Positions 31,066-42,110 of a DNA stretch of 64,000 bases are shown here, piece by piece. The notes under the pieces were generated by a model, which saw nothing but the letters and a program-made list of their open reading frames with translations, did no database searches and was not told the origin of the DNA. Source of the stretch: Taiwanofungus camphoratus (lineage: Eukaryota; Basidiomycota; Agaricomycetes; Polyporales; Taiwanofungaceae). Numbering within the stretch: the first letter of the stretch is position 1; every line of letters starts with the position of its first letter. Location: positions 1 through 64,000 of the forward strand of contig CP021226.1 in NCBI GenBank assembly GCA_003999685.1, written 5' to 3'. The position numbers and the translations under genes were made by a program.

Positions 31066-32182
31066 GATGGGCGTCCACGAAGAGCTCAACCTCGCCCGGA
31101 GTAGGACTTGTTATGAGAGGGGAGAATACATCAGGCCGTAATCCCACACGTGTCTATCTTGACACCGGTTCGGTGAAGCGTGATCGTGTACTAGCTTTGG
31201 AACATAGGGTTGGCATGAGGCACGGAAGAGCTTGCACGGTCCTGAACAGGTGAGCACAATTTCTGGTTGTTCCTGATCATGAAGGCAATTAAAAGTAGTC
31301 ATGATCACCGGAGCCGGAATATATTTAAAAGATTTCGCGACTATCTGTAGCAGGTGGAGGACCAGGACTGGGATGTTCGGGAACATCTTCGGGGCTATGC
31401 AAAGAGGAATCTAGGGCAGGCCTTGATATGTATTTCTGCACGGAAGTCAGTGGGACTGGCTTGGGAATATCCATGAGGGACACCGCAGTACACGACGATA
31501 AGCTTTTTCGATTGTCAACGACGTAGGTCAATAAGTGAGGAGAGATTCGTCGCCTGTAGACAGAAGGTCGAGTGCATGGTTCACGGTCGAGAACAGCTCG
31601 CCGTCAAAGTCGTTGACGAGCGAGTCGCAACGCCATGTGTCACGCCGACCCGCTTTATTTACATCGAGCCAAATTCAACGCCTGAATAGACCCTCGTTGA
31701 AATAGGCACGTTTCTACCGTTTACAGGAATTGTGGGCCCCAGAAATCGAACGAGTCGCAGCGCGCAATTCGGCATAGTAGGTGTGCACCGAGTAGTCTCC
31801 CAAAGGCGACGTAGACAAGTCCTTCAACCTTTGCAGGCTCTGGATATCCTTATCTGAGCTGTGTATCCCCAATTCCAGCGTAAACTGCAAGCACAAAGAT
31901 CCGAAACTGAAGGATTCTTATGAATAGCTCTATTAATGTGTCGGATTTCGGCAGCAGGTATTATGGGTGTTTTCGATGCACGTTAAACTGGCGTCGACCT
32001 GCAGTAAATTCAAGCTGTCAATAGCAGGGAGCTCGGGCCAATTCCGATCTGGAGCGCTTGACTAGAGAAGATAGTATTGACACGGTCATTGTTGCCCTCA
32101 AATACATCAGTACGTTTTCGCAAAATATAAAATCATCCATGCTTACGGAAACCGTTCCTCCACATACGCTCACTACTGCAGC
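31066..32182. other. Intergenic region between divergent genes
   Basis: This region separates the start of hexosaminidase copy 1 (minus) from the start of the Old Yellow Enzyme gene (plus). Short open frames at 31,325-31,531 and 31,714-31,896 on the minus strand have no recognisable domain and no convincing splice linkage. I see no repeat or RNA gene. Confidence 0.4.
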
Positions 32183-33780
32183 ATGTCTCCCATACCGAGG
32201 CTCTTCCAACCGGTGAAAGTCGGGAACCTCTCCCTTAGACATCGCGTTGTCATGGCCCCGCTTACTCGTATGCGTGCTAACATGGAAAACGTGCATAGAG
32301 ACTTAGCGGTCGAGTATTACTCGCAGCGCGCAAGCACCCCTAGAACCTTGCTCATATCGGAAGCCAATTTCATACATCCCAAGGCTGGCATCTATCCCTT
32401 CATGCCCGGCATCTGGAATGAGGAGCAAGTTGCGGCATGGAAACGAGTAAGTCTCCTGGCCTTGGATTAAAAACAAAAGAAGTTGGTTGCGAACCAACAC
32501 AGACGTGTGAAATGAGAATCCACTGTTAAATTGGGTGTTACGTTCTATCTCCCACCGTCACTTCAGCACCTACTTTCAAATGTTGGATATAGGCGTTCTG
32601 ATTATTGCCTTTTGATAAGGTAATAGATGCGGTTCACGCGAAAGGATCCCACATCTTCTGTCAACTATGGGCGCTTGGACGTGCTGCAGACCCTGAGCAA
32701 CTGGAGAAGAGGGGGTTCCCGTACATCTCTGCTTCCGATATTCCGATGATTGGCAGGCCTAAGCCTCGCCCCCTGACTACCGGCGGTAAGTCTCGCTTCG
32801 TATCTTATTACACAAGTATGTAAGTCTGCTTTCTTTCGTCTGGTGGAAAACACCAGAAATCCAGGAATATATTCAGTGGTACACAACCGCGGCGGAGACA
32901 GCCATCAAGACTGGCTTCGACGGAGTTGAGCTTCATGGTTCAAACGGCTACCTCATCGATCAGTTCCTCCAGGATGTTACCAACAACCGCGCTGACAAGT
33001 ACGGAGGTTCGATCGAGAACCGGGCACGGTTCGCGCTGGATGTTATCGACTCGGTTACAAAGGTCATTGGGGCAAGCAAAACGGGGATTCGTCTAAGTCC
33101 ATGGGATGAATACTTAGGTCCGTTTCTAGTAAAGTCCTACTTGTTCCCTGTTTCTGTAGTGCGCGTCGTCTACATACATCAAGCATCTGCACTTTGTCTC
33201 CAGTTAATGTGCACATTACCCTACTGACCGTTCTATCGTAGACATGCGTATGAAGGACCCTATTCCGACCTTCAGCTACCTGGCCTCTAAGATTGCCGAG
33301 AATTATCCCGACTTTGCCTACCTTCACGTTATCGAGTCGCGTGTGACCGGGAACATTGACCGGGAACACGCCACGGAAGACGAGGTAAGTGTTTGTAGAT
33401 CGCTCGTATCTTTCCCGCAAATGGACCTAATCTTTCCATGAATGCTTCCAGTCAAACGACTTTCTGCGCAAGATCTGGGCGCCGCGTCCTTTTATCAGTG
33501 CAGGTGGGTATACTCGGGAAACCGCACTGGAAGTCGCGGAAGAAAACGGTGACTTGATCGCCTTTGGGCGCTCATTCATTGCTGATATTGGTCCCAATTT
33601 GAGCTGTTGCGTATTAAAGACCTGATGCAAAATTTCTGCACGCAGCCCGATTTGCCTGTGCGCCTGCGCAAGAACCTGCCGATTGTGAAAGGCAGTCGCG
33701 ATACGTATTATGTACCGCAGAGTCCCGCAGGGTACATAGACTTCCCCTTCGCTGACGATGGGAGCGTTGCTGGTCCTTGA
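32183..33780 (+). CDS. NADH:flavin oxidoreductase, Old Yellow Enzyme family
   Basis: An FMN enzyme that reduces activated C=C bonds; cytosolic by the lack of a signal. Domains follow the OYE TIM barrel: LFQPVKVGNLSLRHRVVMAPLTR at the start (in two runs, LFQPVKVGN and VVMAPLTR), HIFCQLWALGR, GFDGVELHGSNGYLIDQF with the substrate-binding His and Asn and the catalytic Tyr, NNRADKYGGSIENRARF, ISAGGYTRE, and FGRSFIAD. Six exons are seen. The last intron is only about 35 bp (33,612-33,646, GTATTA...CAG), after which PDLPVRLRKN follows in frame to a stop at 33,778. If that intron is not spliced the protein ends about 45 residues earlier. Confidence 0.88.
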
Positions 33781-34625
33781 TGACCGAACATTCATGCGTG
33801 CATAACTATCGAGAAGGCTGTAGACCTCAGGGCGCGCGTCTTCATCTTCAATTGTATGATACCTATAGAGGTTCATCTTTTCCCAATTATGTGACAGAAG
33901 ACATACCTTCATCCGCTTACATCACATTTTGATCTGAATTTCAGGTAGCGCGTGATCTTATGGCAACATCCATCGTGAGTGCTCTGACCGGGATATACAA
34001 AATGTGTAATTTCTGACACTCTCCCAAGGGGGATGTGAGTGTCAGCTCATGGCATCAGATGGTAGCATCAGATGGTAGGCACAAGGTTCACATTGTCACA
34101 GACAGCTGTGAATATCATGCGTGTCCCAGCTTTCACCATTGTATGACCACTATATCATAATCTGTATTGTAATGACGTGCAGTAAGACGTCTTTAGTTGA
34201 CCATCAATGATGTACCCCCAGCATGAGTTTGTCCAGTCCTCATGCATGGCTAACCAGAATCCAACATCATGAGCATTTCTATACTGCAGCAAGTAAACTA
34301 CTAAGACGCGGTGTTTCCTGGTACGGAGGTAGAATGCGCCACTCATACATCCTACCCTCGGAGAACAGTCTATTGTGGGTGGATGGAAACGGGTTCGGTT
34401 GGGGGTTGATATAGTAGATATATGCACCCGGAACAGTAGAGCCAATGCACCGCAGCCGAAAATGGAGTCAATGAATATTTCTTGTCGTCTCCCGCTGGTC
34501 GACGTGGCCAAATAAGGGAATCCGTAGCTCAGAAGGGGACCTCGAACAAAGTTGAGTCAATCTCGGGCTGGTGTGAGACGGCGTGAGGCGCAGATAGCCT
34601 CGAGGACAGCGACCTTGTCTGTGGG
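33781..34625. other. Intergenic region
   Basis: A 13-base direct repeat (GCATCAGATGGTA twice, near 34,052-34,077) stands out. A 118-codon minus-strand frame at 34,155-34,511 has no recognisable motif and I do not call it. Nothing else is supported. Confidence 0.4.
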
Positions 34626-35437
34626 ATGGAGGTATTGTGAATCAAGTCACGCTAATCCTGTACGGTTGTTAACAGAAGGCCACCAGGTCCTGAACCATCG
34701 CTCTGCTCTACTGTCCAACTATGAGGTTTTGACTCTTCTGCGTGAGTTAGAGAGCGATCACTTGGCCCGAACAAAAACCGCTCTGCGGATCAAAAAAGAG
34801 GAGGAAGCAGCTGGTAACCTTTCCGCAAAGATACAGGCCCCCACAGAGGATGTATGCGAGAACCTGAGGACGATTGAAGTGGAGGTGAGGTCGATTTTCA
34901 TTTGTTCCGTGTGAAAGGTTTGACTGAAGAGGATCAGGCCATCCAACATCTCTCGGCAGACTACCAGCCTACCACATCGCAGAGCGTGGCTGGAATCACC
35001 CAGTTGACCCAAAGCCTATCCAAATATGACCTTACAAAGGCAGAAAAACTACAGATAGTCAATTTGGCACCAACTGAGCCAGTAGAGCTCTATGTGGTAT
35101 GTCTGCGGTCTACGGTGCGCGCTCGCTTGCGCTGATGCGCTGCGAACTCCCACAGATTGTTGAGGAGCTAGAGGATCGTTTTGGAGAAAAGATGGACAGT
35201 ATCCTCGATACTGTCCGCTCTTCATTATCTGAGCCTGCTGCACCCCTACCGAATGGAGTACATGTTGATGCCTCCAGCGGCAACTTGGGCGGAGGTGCAA
35301 CCTTGACATACGGAGAGAACACGGAGGCTTATCACGGTGAGGACGGGACATGGGAATACGACGCAAACGAGATTATATTCGACGACGCGGGTGAGGGCGC
35401 AGGTGTGGAAGGTGACCTAGACGTAGACGATGAGTAA
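34626..35437 (+). CDS. RPC17: RNA polymerase III subunit RPC9 (Rpb4-like, CGRP-RCP family)
   Basis: RPC9 forms the stalk of RNA polymerase III with RPC8 and helps recruit TFIIIB. Exon 1 is only six bases, ATGGAG at 34,626-34,631, spliced to an exon starting GTCCTGAAC at 34,688, giving MEVLNHRSALLSNYEVL, the family's standard N-terminus. Later parts are LSKYDLTKAEKLQIVNL (HRDC-like), PTEPVELYVIVEELEDRF, and an acidic Asp/Glu/Gly tail. Introns begin GTGAGG near 34,885 and GTATGT near 35,098. The stop is TAA at 35,435. The symbol follows yeast. Confidence 0.85.
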
Positions 35438-35694
35438 GGCATTTGGTAAGGGCTATGGCAATTGGGATGCACAATTATGTATTTGTTGCAACAATGCATG
35501 TATGTCTAGTACAACACAGGATTATGTCCATTGTACAATATTTGAAACCCACAACAAGGTCCACATATACTATCAATGATAGCTATGTCCAAAAGAGTGT
35601 CAGAGCAAAAGGAGTGACTTGAGATGATACGAGACAACAGGCTAGGGAGATCTAATCATGGCCAGCGAACAGAGCCAGGTGTAAACGGAGTGGG

Positions 35695-38599
35695 TCAGCG
35701 CGGGACGAAGACGGCTACAAGGACTATGAACGGTATATAAGTCACGAATGAGACAGCGGACATGACACGACATCGTATTCGCCATATCCTGGCATCTGTA
35801 AACAACAGTCAGAGCTGGTATCCACTGAATGGTAAAGACGAAGCCATACCATGTTCAACTTGAGGGTCATCCAGCGTGACCGCCTTTTCCGTGTCCGTGC
35901 CTCCAACACAGCGCGTCTTCGGGATAGGACAGAGCGATGCGATCCACCACAACGGGAACAGTACAAACCCAATAAAGAAACACCATGCTTGCAACGGCGA
36001 GCCCTCTTCGTCTTCCGACCTGAACCTCAACGACCACTCGGTCGGTCTGATCTTTGGTGGCTTCCGTGGGTCGCGCATGTGGTACACACTTGAACTGGTG
36101 ACAACAGACGGCGCGTGTGGCGTGACGAGGGCGCTGATGGGAATTGATCGTTCGGACATGCTGCGCCGCCGGTCGGTGCGGCGGTCAGGAGTGGTCTCGA
36201 TGCGGTGGATGGAGCTGGAGGCAGTCTTGGAGGGGGTGCGGCTGAGCGACTGGGGCGGGCCACTTGTTCGGCTGGGCCAAGAAGCTGTGACTGCTGCGTT
36301 AGATCCTTTCGAAGCGGTGCCAGCTCTCGAGTGAGCGGGTGATGGAGTGGGAGAGGAGGATGACAGTCTTGCGCGTTTGCGGTGATAAGACGAGGGAGCA
36401 CGCGAAGTCTCCGATACATGGTGAGGGCCTAAGTACGTCCAAGAAACTTATAGCATTTGATGATGAGATAAAGTCAGTCGACTTACGACGCGCCTCCTCA
36501 GGGATCACGAAAGTGGCATGCTGTCCATTTTTGGCATCTGGCGGCGTGATGTCAATTTCTTCTGCCTTGCGCTTTCCCTTGCTATTCGGAGGTGTTTCCG
36601 GGACGGACTTGAGGCCGGATTCACTTGCAGGGCGCGAAAAACGTGTGGCCTTTCTACTTTTTGATGGCAAAGTGCTACCAAGAGTCGAGGAACGGAGTAA
36701 AGAGGACGGGCCAGCCTCCAAACTTTTCAAGGCGGACGTGACTGGTAGGGGGGTACTTTTATGATAAGCACGCTTGCTGCGAGCCTTTTCCTTCGCGTCA
36801 CCACGAGTAGAAGCACTCGCGGACCCCTTCAACGTGTCTCTTGCATCATCAAGCTCCGTCATATTGTTTTCTTCCTCGCGACGGTCTTGAGGCTTGATGG
36901 CACTCGGGGTATCTCTAGAACGCAATAGACTGGCGCCGTGGCTCTCGGCCGCTGGATTATAACACTTCTGACTCAGCTCTCAGACTGAAATTAATGAAGC
37001 AACTTTCGTACCTTCCAGCACGGTCGACGACTGGAGCGACGGAGGGCGTGGAGGAGGATGGGGTATAAGGCGTGATGGACGAGGACATGGCCCTTCTGCC
37101 TGGGAAACCACGCGCGGTACACGAGGTTCGGCATCCTCCGAGCTCCGCGCCCGGCCTCGGCCGGAGGCCCGCCCGATCGACAGCCTGACCATCTGCTGGG
37201 CGACCTCAGCAGGCCATCCGTACTCACTCGGAAGGAGTGCCGTGACGCCCGCAAAGGCCTGCCGCGCGCTCCATTCTGCGCTCGAGCGTCTGCTAGACCC
37301 CGTCTTTGAGGTATCACCGCTTCCGCGTTCCAAAGATGTGCTCTGAAATATTCGTTGCGCTCTTGGTAGACTGGAGTACCTGCGCAGTGATCGACCGAAG
37401 GTGAACGTGGGGAACACGTCCGAGTTTTTGTCCTCGTCTGTCTTGTGGCGTCGCCGCAATGGGAAGGTCTTTCCATGGAGCCCTATGGTCCACTTCAGGG
37501 GCTTGGCTGCACTGAATGCTTCAGGATTATTGGGATTATTATATGTATTGGATCGAGAGCGAGAGGACAATGCAGAGATGAATGCAGGATGATCGAGAGG
37601 CGGCAACGGTGGCGGCGGCGATGCAGATATAGAAGGACGACGAAAAGTGCGACCGCGAAGAGAATGAGGAGAAGGATAACCAAACGTGTTGGGAGAACCG
37701 AGATCGTGCCTTTGCATAACAGGAGTGGGTGTATCATACACAACTTGAGAGCGAACGGAATGCGAAGAGCGAGTCGTATGCGATCGTGACGGGACAGAGT
37801 GAAAAGAGTCTGGCGGAGAAGAAACTGTTTGATCGAGAGAGCTGGATTCGTAATCATGAACATCGTTGTAAAATTCAGAGAGACGTTTTCTAGTAGGCGT
37901 GTTGACAAGCGACCGAGAAGGGAGCGCACCAGATGACGCGTAGGATGGTTGCTCGTAGAAGCCGAGAGATTTGAGGGAGCCCTGTCTCGTTCTCGATTTG
38001 CTCCTTTTACTATTCAGAGAACGCCGAGAGGCTACTGAATCGAGACTGGCTCTCCTTGAGTTCCACGCAGAAGGGGGAAAGGCCTGTTGACCCGATGCAG
38101 ATGATTCATGTTCCGGATTCTTACCAAAGGTCGCCCATGGTGAACCAGTTGCGAGATCGTGAGTTGAGCGCGTAACGCGCTGTCTGCTACGGTCACACGA
38201 GACACTTCCAGAGGAATCCTGGGGAGTAGCCCTGTCTTCTTTGTCTGTAGCAGCGCTCGGCCCTTGAATCTCTAGTGTCTTATCAGACAAGGAGTTATGC
38301 AAGTCAACTTGAGAATGGGCAGGTTTAGTACGCCTTTCGGAGGCTAGTTGCTTCCTGGGTGGGGGCCTCAAACCCTGAGTCAATGCCTCATCTGAAAACC
38401 TTGATTTCAGAAGACCCGCGAGATTCGAAACAATCTTGCGATTCACGGAGGGATTTGAGCGGGCGTGTTGATCATCAACTTCCACGTTCTGAGAGATTGC
38501 ATGGGTGGCGGGGGGTGCAGAAGAGGAAGTAGACTGCGTTGGGGATACCGCTGACTGACCAAGAGCTCGGGCACGTATACGAGTGAATAACGAAGGCAT
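35695..38599 (-). CDS. Serine/arginine-rich protein with two C-terminal membrane segments
   Basis: The first exon (38,599 to ~37,013) encodes about 530 low-complexity residues rich in Ser, Arg and Pro, starting MPSLFTRIRARALG. The intron starting GTACGAAAG and ending at CCAG (about 36,953) joins it in phase to AESHGASLLRSRDTPSA. A further intron near 36,430-36,490 joins PEEARR to SETSRAPSS, and the last at ~35,850 joins DPQVEH to DARIWRIR. The C-terminus has RPTEWSLRFRSEDEEGS, then two hydrophobic stretches, CFFIGFVLFPLWWIASL and VSFVTYIPFIVLVAVFV. I do not recognise the family. It may also be annotated elsewhere as two separate genes. Confidence 0.6.
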
Positions 38600-39391
38600 T
38601 TCTATGCTAAACCAATGAGCTGTGTATGTTTACGATAGATGCATACATACCCAGAATTAAATCCGAGAGCGGCTGTATCGTATCTAGTTGAAGCGATGGG
38701 CTTAGACGGACGAGAATGGGAATTGAATATTGAAATGTCAGTGATGCACAATAAGCGTCTCTTGTAATGTCATAACTTGGTTCGTCTGTGCTTGAGGACG
38801 TGCAAGAGAACACAATGTAGTCCTTCGTGGCGGGCCGTAACTCAAATGAACATGGTGAACGTCTGAAGGAGGACTGTCCCGGACCGTTTGAGCACCAACG
38901 TCCGCCACATGAACTGCGCCTCCCATATTGGGACAACTTCGATCCAAGCCGGGAAAGCTCGATCGGTTAACGCTAGCGGTGAAAGTATGTAAATAAAACG
39001 GAAAGACAGTTGGATAGTAAGTGATGATATCCCAGCATCTTGAAACTTAGAGCACCCCTAGCATGCTGAATAGAAGCTGGGGCAAGTGCAAACATGATGG
39101 CGACTGATGGTTTGCAGGTCTTCGCGATGGGCAGGGAGCCAAATGCCCACACACCTGTTTCTTGCCAGGAGCTGCCAGGTTGGAACATGGTTTTGGGAAT
39201 ATGAAGACGCTGTCATTATTTAATATTCAGCACTGTGAATTGAATGACAAGATCCTGATTTCGAGGACAAATTGGGTCATGTCACAGAATGTCACGTTCT
39301 ATCACCAAGGTCACAGCCTCCGTCATTTCACGAATCGACGCCGTTCACGCGTCCACGCAGTCGCCTTCGACGGTGAGCAATTGCAGCCAAC
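38600..39391. other. Intergenic region between divergent genes
   Basis: This region lies upstream of both the serine-rich gene (minus) and the epsin gene (plus). Short frames (38,607-38,936 and 38,973-39,188, minus) show no domain or splice support. No repeats seen. Confidence 0.4.
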
Positions 39392-41477
39392 ATGGAACGC
39401 CTGGAGTCTCTTGGAAATGCCATCTCGCAAATTACGCTTTACGACATCAAGAGCATGTATAATCAGGTAGGCATGGCGAGCATACAGCGGCGCCAATCAA
39501 GGCTGACAGTGCGCAGGCGAAGAATGTCGTCTTCAATGTGAGCGAGATGGAAGCCAAGGTCCAGGAAGCAACCAACGATGAGCCTTGGTGGGTACTTTTC
39601 TGCTTGACCGAGAGGGATATGGGAGTGATTGCGGACGCAGGGGTGCGAGTTCCACCTTGATGCAGGAGATCGCACAAGGGTATGTGGTCCATATACTGAG
39701 CTCATCATGAGAATACCGCTCTTAAATGAGTGTCGCCCCCTCCTAGGACCTTTAATTTGTGAGCTACGTGCGTCCTCTTGCTGCACGCATCTGGGCACTG
39801 ATGCCACGTAGCAAAAATTTCAATGAAATCATGCCCGCCATCTACTCGAGGTACATGGAGAAGGAAGCAAAGCAGTGGCGACAGATATACAAGGTACGTC
39901 CAGATATATTCTCGATGCCTTTGAATGCGTATGCTCATCGCTCGCCAGGCGCTACAACTTCTTGAGTATCTCATCAAGAATGGCAGCGAGCGCGTTGTAG
40001 ACGACGCTCGCTCACACATCGCCACTATCAAAATGCTCCGAAATTTCTACTATATTGACGACAAAGGCAAGGACCAGGGTATCAATGGTGAGTTGGTCTA
40101 TCGTTCTGCGACTGTACAGTGATCAAACGTTTGCGGCTTGTCAGTTCGGAATAGGTCTCGCGAGCTTGTAGAGCTGCTGAGCGACGTTGAGAAGATCCGG
40201 ATAGAGCGACGCAAGGCAAAAGCGAACAAACATAAATATACCGGTGTCGGAAATGACGCTATGAGCTTCACATCTAGTGGCAGTCGCTACGGTGGGTACG
40301 GCAACGACAGTTTCGGATATGGCGGCGGAAGCGGGAGCGGGAGCTACGGTAGTGGTGGTGAATATAGCAGCCGAGGTACACGATTTCATCATTGAGCGTG
40401 GTTCTCGGTGTTCATCTTTCTTTGAGATTATGGCGGTGGATTCCGTGACGAGACGCCAAGGAGGGGGTTCCAAGAATACGACGCAGGCGATGACGAGACG
40501 ATGCCAAGACGTGCAAACTCGATTACTGCATCGAGGTCAGCTGCCGCCCGAGGTAGCCCACAACGCTCGTCTACTATACCCACGTCCGTGACTCAGACGC
40601 CCAAGGTACCAGAATCAGCACAAGAAGTCGATCTACTCGGAATGGATGATGACGCATTTGGTGTGCCAACCGCCACTGCCACTGCGGGTACGAACAAGGC
40701 ATTGCCTGTGGTCGCTCTGCAAGCGGGACCTGATGGTAACCTGGCGTTTCAACTCACCCCTTTCAGCTTCAACTTACGTTGTGCAATTACCCAGGTGATG
40801 ATGACTTTGACGATTTCCAGACGGCACCGTCTTCGGCGGTGACGAACAACAGCGTTTCCTTATTTACCTCTACTCCTTCCGCGCCCGTTGCGAATCCCAT
40901 CACGTCGCCGCTGGTGCAGCAAGGAGCTTCGATGCAGCCCATGTCTCCAATGCAATCCATGAGCCCTCCAATTCATACCATGAGCCCCGTGCAGAACCTA
41001 GCTTCGATGCAAGCCATGAACCGCACTGGCAGTGCTGGCGTCGGTGTACTTTCATCACCTATCGCGCCGATCTCGGGCCGAACACCATACATGTCGCCCA
41101 CTGCCGTGCCTATGCATAGCCCGATTTTCCCCACGCAGCCAGTGATGGCCCCGACCCCGCCGCCACAACGAACAAATGTGGCCACTCCCTCTGCAAGTAG
41201 CGCACACAAGTCCACTGCCAGTGCGAACTTTGATGACCTTTGGACGATGTCGCTTGGTGGATCCTCGGGATCTACGAACAAGGCGCCGGCAGCGTCGGCA
41301 GCCAAGTCGATCAAGGATCTGGAAAAAGAGAAGGTACAGGCTGGTATCTGGGGATCGGGTCAGAGCAGACCGTCTATGGCTGCTGGCTTTGGGTCGTTTG
41401 GTAGTCCTGCAGGCACCCCTTCTGCTGCTGCGCCTCCGCCGTCCTCTGCAGGTGGTCTGGACGATTTGTTGCTCTAA
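39392..41477 (+). CDS. ENT3: Epsin of the Ent3/Ent5 type (ENTH domain)
   Basis: A clathrin adaptor for trafficking between trans-Golgi and endosomes. The ENTH domain is spread over six small exons: MERLESLGNAISQITLYDIKS, AKNVVFNVSEMEAKVQEAT, ASSTLMQEIAQG, SRYMEKEAKQWRQIYK, ALQLLEYLIKNGSERVVDD, FYYIDDKGKDQGIN and NRSRELVELLSD. A Gly/Tyr-rich linker follows. The rest is disordered, with acidic-Phe motifs DLLGMDDDAF, DDDFDDFQ and NFDDLW, of the kind that bind gamma-ear domains, and ends LDDLLL. The ENTH sequence is closer to yeast Ent3 than to Ent1/2, and no ubiquitin-interacting motifs are seen. Confidence 0.88.
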
Positions 41478-42110
41478 GTATGGTGATGGAGCAATTTGTT
41501 TACTATGCTGGGTATTGGTTAATCTGAGCTTTTCGTCACTTTTAATTGATCGGTTACTGCCGCAAGAAATGAGGACACATGGCAATACTTATCCACTAAG
41601 TGCCTTGTGAGCCCGCGAATAACTCGGCGGTCCTCGACCAGGGTCAACGTGGAGTCTTTTATTGAGAACGAGCTCGTTTAATGCGCTCAGGCCCGTTTGG
41701 GAGTGCCGCGGCGTGTTATCTACAGTGTGTGAATTATCATAATCTTTCCCTCGACCCCTTCATGGCCGTGTAAGCCGTCTTATCTGCATGGTGATCTTCT
41801 TTAATGCAACATGTGGGTATCCTGTAACGACTCGGGGCTGCACACGGAAGCCGCGCATGCGGATAACCGCTCAGGAGACTTTCCTGCGGAGAGTATGGTC
41901 AACAAATCTGGGATCAGGAGCAACCGCTGCCAACTGAGAAGACGGGCTAGGTCTAAACTAAGTGCTCGACCTGATCATGCGTCGAGGAGGGCGAGGAATG
42001 CACACGCGGTGTGAGATATGATTTGATGGATTTATCCGTTTCAGAATGCGTACAAGAGCAGGCAGGCTGCGGTGCATTCTCCCGACGGCGAACGCCCCTC
42101 GACGCCCACC
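41478..42110. other. Intergenic region
   Basis: It contains the 3' flank of the epsin gene and the upstream region of hexosaminidase copy 2. No supported gene, repeat or RNA. Confidence 0.4.

Noticed and set aside
34155-34511. 118-codon minus-strand frame as a gene
   Set aside because: No domain, no splice support and ordinary length for chance frames.
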